Counted from the first letter of the stretch, positions 51,686 to 60,266 are shown. The stretch: 64,000 nucleotides of DNA from Ruegeria haliotis (GCF_013377785.1 NZ_JABXWT010000008.1:81482-145481), one strand, 5' to 3'. The notes: generated by a model not told the origin, from the sequence alone. Numbers and translations are program-made.

Positions 51686-51757
51686 GCCCTATTCGAAAAA
51701 AGGCGCAAAAAGGCTAGATTTACGTACAGATTGACCCCTCGTCACAGGATGGTTCTG

Positions 51758-52447
51758 ATGATCCGCCTCATTGCAATTCTTGCCTTTCTGGACGGTGCCG
51801 TACCGTCGATGGTTTGGGCCGACTTTCGAATACTCGCCCTGGGTGACAGCAACACCTGGGGATCGAATGCATCCGGTCCGCGGCACGGCGATGACGTGCG
51901 GTGGGGACGGGTGCTAGATGCGGCCCTCCCAAACGCTGTGGTGGTGGAGGAGGGCCGCATCGGCCGCCGCACCGATCTGGGCAAAGGGCGCGCGCTGAAC
52001 AATATCGGCAAGCCGGTGACAACGCCCATTCCCGAACTGGCCGGTCAACATTTGCCGCTGGATATGGCCGTAGTCATGCTGGGAACCAACGATCTGCAAT
52101 CAGGGCAGGGCCGCGACGCGGATGAGGTCGCACGGTCCGCCTTTTCGCTGGCGCGGATCCTGCTGGATGGCGGGGTTGAACAGGTGCTGGTCGTGACACC
52201 TCCGCCTTTGACTAACCCCGAACGCGGTGGCCTTTCAGGCATTTTCGGCAGATCACAGGAGCTGTCCGAAGAATTACCCGCGGCTTATGCGCGCCTGTCG
52301 CGCGAAACCGGCATTCCGGTCTTTGATGCGGGTATGGTGACCCGGGCGGATGGCGCAGATGGTGTACATCTGACTGCCAGGGCGCAGCGCGCGTTGGGCA
52401 CGGCACTGGTGCCGCTGGTGCAAGATTTGCTGCCGGATAACGGGTAA
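51758..52447 (+). CDS. SGNH/GDSL hydrolase, exported paralogue
   Basis: A 229-residue exported SGNH hydrolase. ATG 51758 has AGGA eight bases upstream and gives signal MIRLIAILAFLDGAVPSMVWA. Block I is ALGDSNTWG, then MLGTNDLQ and DGVHLT for the Asn, Asp and His. It is a relative of the cytoplasmic protein at 49514. It precedes a thioredoxin-like and an exported protein; the three may form one operon. Confidence 0.85.
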   Translation: MIRLIAILAFLDGAVPSMVWADFRILALGDSNTWGSNASGPRHGDDVRWGRVLDAALPNAVVVEEGRIGRRTDLGKGRALNNIGKPVTTPIPELAGQHLPLDMAVVMLGTNDLQSGQGRDADEVARSAFSLARILLDGGVEQVLVVTPPPLTNPERGGLSGIFGRSQELSEELPAAYARLSRETGIPVFDAGMVTRADGADGVHLTARAQRALGTALVPLVQDLLPDNG

Positions 52448-52487
52448 CACAACGTATTGAAATTATTGGAACAGGAGACTGACCAGG

Positions 52488-52886
52488 ATGAACAGACGAA
52501 TTTTCTGCACCACCTCGCTTGCCGCTTTGGCGCTGGCGGCAGCCGGACGCGCAGCGACGGACGATCAGATCACCTTCCACTTCTACGGTGCGCTGGATTG
52601 CCCACCCTGCATGGCGTTCAAACGCAATCATCTGGCCGATGTTCAGGCCGAAGGTCGGTCTTTAGGCTTTGCTGTAGAAGAGAACATCATCGCCAAAACC
52701 CGCGATGTACCCAATCCCGGCGTTTACGGCGACCGCGACCCGTTCCTGCGCGTTGCAGCGCCGCAGTTGGATTTCGTGTATCCGCCGATTTTCTTTGTGT
52801 CGAAAGGCGGTCAGATCAAATCCGTCCATGGGCACGACTGGCAAGCGGCGCTGGAAGACGCGAAGCGGCTGGCCGGCCAGACCTGA
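52488..52886 (+). CDS. Exported thioredoxin-like protein with CPPC motif
   Basis: A 132-residue protein with an N-terminal signal (MNRRIFCTTSLAALALAAAG) and a thioredoxin-like fold. The redox motif DCPPC (Cys 38 and 41) is less common than CGPC. YPPIFFVSKGGQIKSVHG is the strand-turn-strand region with the cis-Pro. It would act in the periplasm on disulfides, perhaps those of the next protein. It overlaps the downstream gene by one base (TGATG). Confidence 0.8.
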   Translation: MNRRIFCTTSLAALALAAAGRAATDDQITFHFYGALDCPPCMAFKRNHLADVQAEGRSLGFAVEENIIAKTRDVPNPGVYGDRDPFLRVAAPQLDFVYPPIFFVSKGGQIKSVHGHDWQAALEDAKRLAGQT

Positions 52887-53455
52887 TGCGGATTGCCCGC
52901 TCATTTCTGACCGCGATCTGCCTGATGCTGGCGGGTTCGGCTTTTGCGCAGGACTTGCAAGGGCGCGATACTGCCAGCAACTGGCGCGCGACACATCACG
53001 CATATCACGGCATCTGGAATTCAATCTGTGATGAGCGTGAAGAACACGGCGCGCTGAAAAAGCGCTGCTATATTCGATGGGTTGACGTGTATGCCGAAAA
53101 TCCCAAATTCGGCGCTTTGTTTACCTTTGTCACACCCAGAGAATGCGCCGAGACCGGGCGACATGATGTCATGTTTGGTCCCGAGCTTGGCACCGTGTTT
53201 CTACCGGGTGGTTTCGTCATCAAGAGCAACGGCGAAGAAATCTGGCGGATGAGCAGCGCACGCTGTCTGTTTTTCGCAAACTGTGAACTGAGCGAGACGC
53301 AATCAGACGAAATCCTACAAGCCATGCTAAAGGGGACGACATTGGAGTTTTCCTTTATCGACCCGCATCTGCGACGGTTTGATCTGGAATGGTCGCTGGA
53401 TGGGTTTACCGACGCTTTCGAAACCTACGAAACACAGTGGGCCTTGCGGCAGTAG
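52886..53455 (+). CDS. Exported protein of unknown function with paired cysteines
   Basis: A 189-residue protein with signal MRIARSFLTAICLMLAGSAFA. Five cysteines in the mature part (NSICDE, KRCYIR, RECAETG, ARCLFF, NCELSE) suggest disulfides, in line with the thioredoxin-like gene just before it. No family recognised. The start overlaps the upstream stop. Confidence 0.75.
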   Translation: MRIARSFLTAICLMLAGSAFAQDLQGRDTASNWRATHHAYHGIWNSICDEREEHGALKKRCYIRWVDVYAENPKFGALFTFVTPRECAETGRHDVMFGPELGTVFLPGGFVIKSNGEEIWRMSSARCLFFANCELSETQSDEILQAMLKGTTLEFSFIDPHLRRFDLEWSLDGFTDAFETYETQWALRQ

Positions 53456-53476
53456 AGTCACTGCCACATTTTTCTG

Positions 53477-53833
53477 CTATGCGTGCAAAAGCTCTTCGAA
53501 GTTTTTAATCACCCAATTGTCCAACTGGCCAATCACATCTGCCAAAGACTGGCCCAAGGGTGTGAGGCGGTAATCAACGCGGGGCGGAATCTCGCCATAG
53601 TCGCGACGTGCGACAAGGTTGTATTCCTCCAGCCGTTTGAGAGTCTGGGTCAGCATTTTCTGCGAAATCCCCTCAATCAACCGCAGCAATTCGGCGTTCC
53701 GCTTTGGTCCGTCGATCAAAAGCGGAATGACCAGCAAAGACCACTTGTCTCCGATCACCTCGATGATCTTTCGGGACGGGCAAAGAGCGACATATGGATC
53801 AGGTTTGACATCAAGCATTCGTGATAACCCCAT
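53477..53833 (-). CDS. HxlR-family transcriptional regulator
   Basis: A winged-helix HxlR protein of about 118 residues. The conserved Cys is in ALCPSRKIIEVIGDKW, the redox or electrophile-sensing residue in relatives such as YodB. GISQKMLTQTLKRLEEYNLV is the recognition helix and RVDYRLTPLG the wing. ATG 53833 is chosen; starts at 53842 (TTG) and 53818 are possible. It is divergent from the MBL-fold gene at 54016. A palindrome abuts its start. Confidence 0.88.
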   Translation of the reverse strand: MGLSRMLDVKPDPYVALCPSRKIIEVIGDKWSLLVIPLLIDGPKRNAELLRLIEGISQKMLTQTLKRLEEYNLVARRDYGEIPPRVDYRLTPLGQSLADVIGQLDNWVIKNFEELLHA

Positions 53834-53835
53834 AG

Positions 53836-53849
53836 GCACCAAAAGGTGC
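53836..53849. promoter_or_regulatory. GCACC-AAAA-GGTGC palindrome at the hxlR start
   Basis: A perfect 5-4-5 inverted repeat, extended outward by TA on both sides with one mismatch. It lies 2 bp upstream of the ATG at 53833, so binding there would block hxlR expression; it also lies in the divergent spacer before 54016. Its core ACCAAAAGGT recurs at 51676. Confidence 0.55.
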
Positions 53850-54015
53850 GTACTTTTTCTTCGGTTCCCTGGATCATATCGTCCTGCTCATCTGGTGCAA
53901 TCAAAGAATCCTGACCGTATGCAACACCCTAACGTGCCTAAGAAAACAGGCACATGAGGGTCACCGGAAAGGGAAGATCGCGAACTCTAACCACTGACTC
54001 ACACGGAGACCTGAA

Positions 54016-54981
54016 ATGGTACAAATTACGCGAAGACAAGTTCTGGGAAGCGCAGCCATGGCTGCCACTGCGGCCACTCTGCCCGCCGTCGCTTCGGCCA
54101 AAGCGCCTCTGGCCACAGGGCAGGCACCGGGCTTTTACCGCCGCAAGGTTGGCGACGCTCAGGTCACCGCGCTGTTGGATGGTTACATCGACGTGGCGCA
54201 TGGCTTCTGGGTTGGTATCGAGACCGCGACGGTCGAAGATCTTGTTGCTAAGGCTGGACTGCCGGCAAATGACTCGATCCGGATCGGCATCACTTCGTAC
54301 TTGATCAACCAGGGTGACCGCCTTGTACTGGTTGACACCGGTTCTGCTGATTTCTTCGGCCCGACCGCCGGAAAGTTCCTTTCGGCGCTGGCCGCTGCCG
54401 GATATACCCCGGATCAGGTGGATGATATCCTGGTCACGCACATGCACCCCGACCACACCGGTGCGTTGGTCGACAATGGCGCTGCCGTGTTCCCGAATGC
54501 GCAGATACACATTGGCGGGCTCGAGTTCGACTACTGGACCTCGACCACAGAGCAATCGAACGCACCGGATTTCGCAAAGCCGTGGTTCGATGCCGCGATC
54601 GGCGTGAAAAAGGCCTATGGCGATCAAGTCAACGTGTTCACCGGTACGGCTGACGTGATCCCAGGCTTCACCCCGGTTCCGCTTTACGGCCACACACCGG
54701 GCCACACGGGTTATCGCTTGTCCACTGACGGTGAAGACCTGCTGATCTGGGGCGACGCATGTGGCGTTGCATCGGTTCAATTCGAACACCCCGAAGCAGG
54801 TCTGGCCTTTGACGTTGACGGCGCCACCGGCAAAGTCACCCGCGCAAACCTGCTGGACATGGCCTCTGGCGATGGCGTTCTGGTCGCCTCGGCGCACCTG
54901 CCGTTCCCAACCTTTGGCCGTGTACACCGCGCAGGCGGGGCCTATGATTGGCAGCCTGACGAGTACCGCTTCGAGGTTTGA
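54016..54981 (+). CDS. Exported metallo-beta-lactamase-fold hydrolase
   Basis: A 321-residue MBL-fold protein with a signal containing TRRQVLGSAAMA (possible Tat). Metal ligands: THMHPDH (142-147), GHTPGHTGY, WGDAC and ASAHLPFP. The closest subtype looks like quorum-quenching or organophosphate-type MBL proteins in general shape, but the substrate is unknown. It is divergent from hxlR and precedes a glutathionyl-hydroquinone reductase fragment, so it may be part of an electrophile or quinone response. Confidence 0.85.
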   Translation: MVQITRRQVLGSAAMAATAATLPAVASAKAPLATGQAPGFYRRKVGDAQVTALLDGYIDVAHGFWVGIETATVEDLVAKAGLPANDSIRIGITSYLINQGDRLVLVDTGSADFFGPTAGKFLSALAAAGYTPDQVDDILVTHMHPDHTGALVDNGAAVFPNAQIHIGGLEFDYWTSTTEQSNAPDFAKPWFDAAIGVKKAYGDQVNVFTGTADVIPGFTPVPLYGHTPGHTGYRLSTDGEDLLIWGDACGVASVQFEHPEAGLAFDVDGATGKVTRANLLDMASGDGVLVASAHLPFPTFGRVHRAGGAYDWQPDEYRFEV

Positions 54982-55064
54982 TTGGGCTTTCCCAATCCCA
55001 TTCTTGACGTTGCCGATTGGAGCGGGCTCTGCGCCTGCTCCAATTCCGCTTTGAGGAAATTTTC

Positions 55065-55413
55065 ATGAGCAGCATACCGAGACGGGGTCTGTATCAAGGC
55101 CAGTGGCACTGCGACCTCAGCGTTGTGCCAGACCGTAACAGCGATTTTCAACAAAGCTTCAGCACCTCGGCAGCCCGCGCCGAGATCGACATTGATCGCC
55201 TGCGCGACCGGCCCGAAAGCTATCATGTCTTCGCGGCCAAAGCTTGCCCTTTTGCTCATCGCGTACTGATGATGCTGGCGCATCTGCCGACTGCCAAACT
55301 GGGGGTGACCTACTGCGATCCGTGGCTGGGACATCCGCAAGGTTGGACATTTCTGCCCGATGCGACACCACCTGCCGGTGACCGCTTCTTGTGGGAGGTC
55401 TACACGGCGTCAG
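55065..55413 (+). pseudogene. Glutathionyl-hydroquinone reductase (YqjG/Ecm4 type), 3' part removed by IS element 3
   Basis: From ATG 55065 (GAGGA upstream) the protein has ESYHVFAAKACPFAHRVLMM, the CPxAHR active site of xi-class GSTs that reduce glutathionyl-hydroquinones, then DPWLGHPQGWTFLPDA. The match stops at the IS edge at 55414; about 116 of roughly 310-330 residues remain. The frame continues into the element to a stop at 55482-55484. It was probably co-transcribed with the MBL-fold gene. Confidence 0.75.
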
Positions 55414-56232
55414 GGCTCTGTTGCAAAGATTTAGCTGTTGACGCGCTAGGGTTTAGCGCGTGGATGGCATTCGGTCCTAACTAGTCGAAAGCCAGCTCAT
55501 GATCTCCTTCAAAGGCGCACAATATCCCAAGGATGTGATCCTCTTTGCTGTGTTCTTCTACGTGCGATACGGCGTGTCGTACCGTGATCTTGAAGAAATC
55601 ATGTCCGAGCGTGGCGTTGTGGTAGATCACACGACGCTGAACCGATGGGTGACAAAATACGCCAGTGCAATCGCCGACGTCGCGCGCAGGCGAAAGGGAC
55701 CGTGTGACCGCTCCTGGAGAATGGACGAGACTTACATCAAGGTGAAAGGCGCGTGGGTTTATCTCTATCGAGCTGTTGATAAGCACGGCAAGACACTTGA
55801 TTTCATGCTTTCGCCGCGCCGAAACAAACCGGCTGCGACAAAGTTCTTTGCCAGGATGCTGGAGGTCAACGGCCTTCCGCGAAAGATCGTTATCGACAAA
55901 AGTGGCGCCAATACTGCAGGCATTAAGGCGATCAACAAGATGCTGAAAGGGTTTGGTTGCCCGATCCCAATCGAGATGGTCAGGCGGAAGTATCTGAATA
56001 ACATCGTGGAACAGGACCATCGCTTCATCAAGAGACGAACTCGGCCGATGTTGGGGTTCAAGGCTTTCGCTTCAGCGGCAGCTACACTGGGCGGTATCGA
56101 AGTGGCGCACATGATCCGCAAAGGTCAGCTCACGCCTGGAATCTGTCCGTTTCGTCAATTTGCAGAATTGGCGGCATAAGCCGCGGGTTCGGTGCCAACT
56201 CTTCGTTCAGTAAGAAACTTTGCAACAGAGCC
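55414..56232 (+). mobile_element. IS6-family insertion sequence, element 3
   Basis: An 819-bp element. Left end from 55414 reads GGCTCTGTTGCAAAG and the reverse complement of the right end from 56232 reads the same 15 bases, the standard IS26/IS6100-like terminal repeat. Flanking octamers (GGCGTCAG and CCGCGCGG) differ, so no target duplication. Left flank is the reductase fragment, right flank a virB10 fragment. Confidence 0.9.
55499..56179 (+). CDS. IS6-family transposase, element 3
   Basis: A 226-residue DDE transposase beginning MISFKGAQYPKDVILFAVFF. Catalytic residues: RMDETYIK, IVIDKSGAN and NIVEQDHRFIKRR. It belongs to a different branch from elements 1 and 2, which share KWHxDEV and ITDKLRSY. 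Intact. Confidence 0.92.
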   Translation: MISFKGAQYPKDVILFAVFFYVRYGVSYRDLEEIMSERGVVVDHTTLNRWVTKYASAIADVARRRKGPCDRSWRMDETYIKVKGAWVYLYRAVDKHGKTLDFMLSPRRNKPAATKFFARMLEVNGLPRKIVIDKSGANTAGIKAINKMLKGFGCPIPIEMVRRKYLNNIVEQDHRFIKRRTRPMLGFKAFASAAATLGGIEVAHMIRKGQLTPGICPFRQFAELAA

Positions 56233-56646
56233 CCGCGCGGCTCCACTCTGGTTGGCGAATACTCATCAGATGTTTCACTGGGCCAAAGTCGCGTTCTGGT
56301 GGCCTGGAACCGCGTGATCACAACCGATCAGCGCTCGATCATGATTGGATCGCGCGGTGTTGATAGTCTCGGCCGGGCTGGCATGACGGGCAATGTTCAA
56401 CATCACTTCGGTCTCAAATTCGAAGCCGCGTTCTTCATTTCCATCTTCTCGGGGATTGCCAACCTTGGCAATCGCACGATCAATGATGGAGACAACAACA
56501 GCAGCAGCAGCTTTGTAGACGGGACCAACCAATTCAGCGAAGCGGCATCTGAACCTCTCACTGAATACCTGTCGATTGCGCCGACAATCTGGATCGATCA
56601 GGGCGAGAACATCAATGTATTTGTCTCGCGGGATCTGTACCTGTGA
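56233..56646 (+). pseudogene. virB10: VirB10/TrbI C-terminal fragment (type IV secretion)
   Basis: Open from the IS edge: RGSTLVGEYSSDVSLGQSRV, then VAWNRVIT, GRAGMTGNVQHHFGLKF and NVFVSRDLYL to the stop. This is the C-terminal TrbI/VirB10 domain that forms the outer-membrane channel of conjugation machines. About 137 of roughly 400 residues remain; the N-terminal inner-membrane half is lost. A terminator follows, so it was the last gene of its operon. Confidence 0.75.
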
Positions 56647-56668
56647 TTGCGTCCCTCTGAACCTGAAC

Positions 56669-56700
56669 GGGGCTCAACATTGTTGGGCCCCTTTTCTTTT
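56669..56700 (+). terminator. Rho-independent terminator after the virB10 fragment
   Basis: GGGGCTCAAC (56669-56678) pairs with GTTGGGCCCC (56682-56691), a 10-bp stem with one U-G pair and a 3-base loop, followed by TTTTCTTTT. Confidence 0.85.
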
Positions 56701-56744
56701 GCATCAAACCGGCTTTGCACAGTGTTGCCCTGAAGGAGAAGGCC

Positions 56745-58919
56745 ATGACCACCATTCGCGCCAAGACACATATTCCGTACACCATCACAATTGCTATCGT
56801 CAGCATCCCGCTTTGGGCCGCTCTCTGGATCGCTATCAAAGTGAATGGGGACATTGGCACCTGGCGTCCGTGGCTCCTTCTCAGCCATTGGAACAGCCTT
56901 AATCCGAGCGATTGGGACAAGGCTTTATGGGGTGGCGCCACACTTGGCATCATGACCGGGGCCGGTCTCGCCTATCTGCTTGGCGGTATGGTTCTGGGTG
57001 TGACGGCAACCGATGCGCATGGTGATGCACGATGGGCCACGGGCAAGGAGATCCACGCGGCGCGACTGGTGAGTGATTGGGGCCTTGTTCTGGGCAAGCT
57101 GGGCAAGGCGGAGAAAAAGGCACCTCATCTGCGCGCCCATACGGATGACCAGGGCACGGTTCTGGTCTCGGGTCCGCCCCGATCCGGTAAGGGTGTCGGT
57201 ATAATTGTCCCTACTCTGCTCGACTATCCCGGCTCCCTGATCGTCTATGATGTGAAGGGCGAGCTTTTTGAAACCACGGCGCGGCGACGGTTGGCAAAGG
57301 GGGATAGTGTGCGGGTGCTTTCTCCGTTCGATGTACAGTTCCCGAACAACCCCGATGGATCTCTGGTCGGGCGGTCGCATAGCTTCAACCCTCTGATTGA
57401 AATCGCCGCCATGGAGGATCTGGAAGACCGGCTCGTCCGTATCTCGGAAATCAGCTCGGCGCTGTTGTCCCCAAAAAGTTCGGGCGGCGCTGAAGCTTCG
57501 CTCATGGAAGATGCGCACGAGATCTTTGAGGCTGCCGCTGCGGTTGTTTGCAACGAGCCTGAGCCGTCCCTCGGTCGAATTCTTCAGGTGCTTACTCCGG
57601 AGGTGAAGGGGGATGATGAAATCCCCGATTACAAAAGTATGTTTGCTGCGCTTGCACCGCGCGCGCCGGATCCGGTTTCCAAAGGTGCCATGCTGCGGAT
57701 GGCCGGTCAGGACAACAAGCAGCTGGGTATCTATCTGTCTGTTCTGATGGGCGGTGGTCTGAATGCCTGGCGCAACCCCGCGATCGTTCGCGCGACCAAG
57801 ACGAATGACTTTGATTTTGAAGGAATGCGCTGGAAACCGCAGACCTGCTATATTTCCATCCCGGAATCGAACAAGCAGGTATCCCGTCCACTGGTGCGCC
57901 TGTTCATCCAGTGCGCCATCAATGCCTTGCGGCGCAGGCTCATGGCGTCGGGCGAGGACTTCTTGCCGGTGCTGTTTCTGATTGACGAATTTCATTCATT
58001 GGGCCGGATGCAAGGTGTCCTCGATGCTGTCACCACCCTGCCCGGCTATGGCGGTCGTTTGTGCCTGGTCGTTCAATCCCCGGCGTCTCTGCGTGAACAC
58101 TATGGGCCAGCCGGTGAAGAGATCCTTACGGAAAGCTCACATCTGCATGTTTGGCTGACACCCAACTCTGAAGAAACCAAACAAAAACTGTCCAAGGCCC
58201 TTGGCAACAAGACTGTGACGCAGAAATCCGTCTCCGGTCGCAACTGGTCGAAAGATCCCGGTCGGTCGGAAAGCTGGTCAGAGAAAAGCAGGGCGTTGTT
58301 GACACCTGAAGAGATCGGCCGTCTGGGAAAGGAAGAGGTCATTATCACCGGCAAGGGCATGTTCCCGATCCGGACCAACCGGGTGTCGTTCTACAAAGAC
58401 CATCGATTCAAAGCCCTGAATGACAGCCAGACCGGAAAGCTCTGGCCGGATGTGCCGGTGGTCAAATCCGGCGTCGTGACCCGGTATGATGAGTTTTTGA
58501 AAGACGCTGGCTCATCAAACACGAACGAACCGGAAACGACGGAACCGGTCCCGGAACCAAAACGCTCCCTGTCGCAACGGGCAGCCGTGAACGGGGTGGG
58601 ATCGCCAGCGCAGGTAGCACCGACAAGCCCACGACCACCATCCTTTCCCGATCAGGGCACAGCTGGTTATGGGTTTTTCGAAGATCCGCGTGAGGTGTTG
58701 GTTGAGGAAGAGACGCAAGAGGACCGGAAACTGACGGATGTGATGGAGACGATCAAAGCGCCTGATCTTGCAGGCAACCTTGGCAGCTTGCTCAACCTCG
58801 CGCCGATCAACCCGGAAACTGACCGTGAACTGGCCGAACTGGCGCATCGCCTGTCACCTGATGAACTCATTAATCGGTTGTCGCCGCTGTTCAGAGGTGG
58901 TGAAACTATAGTTGCGTAG
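56745..58919 (+). CDS. virD4: VirD4/TraG-family type IV coupling protein
   Basis: A 724-residue ATPase linking DNA or protein cargo to a type IV secretion channel. Two N-terminal hydrophobic segments (about 15-32 and 65-85), Walker A in SGPPRSGKGVG (about 142-152) and Walker B in VLFLIDEFHSLGRM. The family motif HGDARWAT lies before the ATPase core. The last 150 residues are a variable Pro-rich tail. ATG 56745 has AGGAGA upstream. It appears intact, but of the channel genes only the virB10 end is left in this window, so the conjugation module here is partial. Confidence 0.9.
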   Translation: MTTIRAKTHIPYTITIAIVSIPLWAALWIAIKVNGDIGTWRPWLLLSHWNSLNPSDWDKALWGGATLGIMTGAGLAYLLGGMVLGVTATDAHGDARWATGKEIHAARLVSDWGLVLGKLGKAEKKAPHLRAHTDDQGTVLVSGPPRSGKGVGIIVPTLLDYPGSLIVYDVKGELFETTARRRLAKGDSVRVLSPFDVQFPNNPDGSLVGRSHSFNPLIEIAAMEDLEDRLVRISEISSALLSPKSSGGAEASLMEDAHEIFEAAAAVVCNEPEPSLGRILQVLTPEVKGDDEIPDYKSMFAALAPRAPDPVSKGAMLRMAGQDNKQLGIYLSVLMGGGLNAWRNPAIVRATKTNDFDFEGMRWKPQTCYISIPESNKQVSRPLVRLFIQCAINALRRRLMASGEDFLPVLFLIDEFHSLGRMQGVLDAVTTLPGYGGRLCLVVQSPASLREHYGPAGEEILTESSHLHVWLTPNSEETKQKLSKALGNKTVTQKSVSGRNWSKDPGRSESWSEKSRALLTPEEIGRLGKEEVIITGKGMFPIRTNRVSFYKDHRFKALNDSQTGKLWPDVPVVKSGVVTRYDEFLKDAGSSNTNEPETTEPVPEPKRSLSQRAAVNGVGSPAQVAPTSPRPPSFPDQGTAGYGFFEDPREVLVEEETQEDRKLTDVMETIKAPDLAGNLGSLLNLAPINPETDRELAELAHRLSPDELINRLSPLFRGGETIVA

Positions 58920-58967
58920 CATTGGCAGTGGTTCATAACTTTCACGAAAAAAATAGGGACTCTGAAC

Positions 58968-59168
58968 ATGAGATTGATACTGGCCATTTTTCTGCCCTTT
59001 GTCGTGTTTTTCACAATTAAACGTCCGTTTCAGGGTCTGTTCTGTTTGGCTTTGCAGCTTACACTCATTGGCTGGATACCAGCGGCAATATGGGCCGTGT
59101 ATTCTTTGAGCCAGTACAACACTGACAAGAAAATCGCGGCGGTCACCAGAAATGGCTCAGAGCTATGA
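58968..59168 (+). CDS. Small membrane protein, YqaE/Pmp3 family
   Basis: A 66-residue protein with two hydrophobic segments. MRLILAIFLPFVVFF and LTLIGWIPAAIWAVYSL match the YqaE/Pmp3 pattern, a family linked to salt and membrane stress. It follows virD4 by 48 bp and overlaps the next gene (ATGA). Confidence 0.75.
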   Translation: MRLILAIFLPFVVFFTIKRPFQGLFCLALQLTLIGWIPAAIWAVYSLSQYNTDKKIAAVTRNGSEL

Positions 59169-59467
59169 CAAATTACGCGGTTATTGCCCTGGCTCTGGGC
59201 TTAAGCTCATATAGCGCGCCTGTTGGTGCGGCATCTACAAGTCAAACTGCGAAGGAAAACTACGTCCAATTTCTTTCCAGACATGACCTATCGCCGGTGC
59301 AAAATGAGATTCTGGCTGAATGTATGGTCGATAGATTGTCAGCCGAGGGGCGCGGGAAACTGGCATCCGCAGAATCGGACCGGGCAGCTGAACTAGCGAT
59401 GCTGGCCGATGGGCAGAACACACATAGTACTCTGTGCATCGCCGAAGCGATTTTGCAGACAAAATAG
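59165..59467 (+). CDS. Small exported protein of unknown function
   Basis: A 100-residue protein with signal MTNYAVIALALGLSSYSAPVGA. The mature part has two cysteines (AECMVDR, LCIAEA) that could pair. The start overlaps the Pmp3-like stop, indicating one operon with virD4. Not recognised; it could be a small accessory of the transfer module. Confidence 0.6.
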   Translation: MTNYAVIALALGLSSYSAPVGAASTSQTAKENYVQFLSRHDLSPVQNEILAECMVDRLSAEGRGKLASAESDRAAELAMLADGQNTHSTLCIAEAILQTK

Positions 59468-59514
59468 CAGCGAGTAGTCGGCGCAAGAACCGCGTGGATT
59501 GGAGAGCCAGAGGC

Positions 59515-60015
59515 ATGAATGACACTACCGAGCCCTACCCACAGGGCAAAGCGCTGGCTCTGTTGGCATATGCGCTGGACGTAGATTCCGATGACACAAT
59601 CAGCCGAGAAGAATTGGACCGGTTGGTGGATGATGTATGCGAAGACGAAACCGAGCGCGCACGACTTGTTTCCGTTTTGGCGAACCCGAACAACTCACAA
59701 CTGCCCGCAGTCCTTGCTGAGCTGGTCTCGTCGCGGTTAGACCGCCTGAAAGACACTTTGGAAATCTTGATGGACAACGATGATGTCTTTGGAGTGTGGA
59801 GCCAAAGAGTTGCTGGTGGCGGGCTGCTTGCCAGTATCGGATTTACTGTCACAAGCATCGTGACCGGTGGTTGGGCTGCTCTGGCAATAGGAGCCGGGAT
59901 CGTTGCAAGTGGCGCAACATCAGTGGGCCGCTCGAAGCTAAAAAAGCAAACCAGGGCAGCGCGTCGCGCCGTCGAACAGACCGAACGGGTTATCGACCAA
60001 ATCAAGGGCAAATAG
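59515..60015 (+). CDS. Membrane protein with EF-hand-like motif, unknown function
   Basis: A 166-residue protein. DVDSDDTISREELDRLVDD (about 23-41) looks like a calcium-binding EF-hand loop. Two hydrophobic segments follow (GGGLLASIGFTVTSIVTGGW and AALAIGAGIVASGATSV), then a basic helical tail (KLKKQTRAARRAVEQ). Helical repeats are suggested before the membrane part. ATG 59515 is used; GAGAGCCAGAGG lies upstream. Possible colicin-like or pore-type resemblance is only superficial. Confidence 0.6.
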   Translation: MNDTTEPYPQGKALALLAYALDVDSDDTISREELDRLVDDVCEDETERARLVSVLANPNNSQLPAVLAELVSSRLDRLKDTLEILMDNDDVFGVWSQRVAGGGLLASIGFTVTSIVTGGWAALAIGAGIVASGATSVGRSKLKKQTRAARRAVEQTERVIDQIKGK

Positions 60016-60083
60016 CTCTGTTCGCATGAATCGGTGGAAATGTTGGTGAAAACCCATATATTGCTCTCAAAGGAGATCATCAG

Positions 60084-60266
60084 ATGCTTGAAGGTTTGAG
60101 TTCAGAAGTGATCCTGTCTCTTGCAGGTGCCGGGGTCAGCGTCTTAGCGTTGGGTGGTATCACTATGGCACTAAGGCCGAAACCTCGTAAGAGTGACATT
60201 GATGTTGATGCGTTGGTTCGGAATGCGCCCTACCATCGCCTGCATAATGTCGTCGCACTCAAGTGA
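60084..60266 (+). CDS. Short single-helix membrane peptide
   Basis: A 60-residue protein with one hydrophobic segment (VILSLAGAGVSVLALGGITMAL) and a polar C-terminus. A strong AAGGAG site precedes its ATG and a terminator follows at 60310, so it looks like a real gene. Not recognised. Confidence 0.55.
   Translation: MLEGLSSEVILSLAGAGVSVLALGGITMALRPKPRKSDIDVDALVRNAPYHRLHNVVALK

Noticed and set aside
56925..57995. 356-codon minus-strand frame opposite virD4
   Set aside because: Fully inside virD4 with intact Walker motifs on the plus strand; no recognisable domain on the minus strand.
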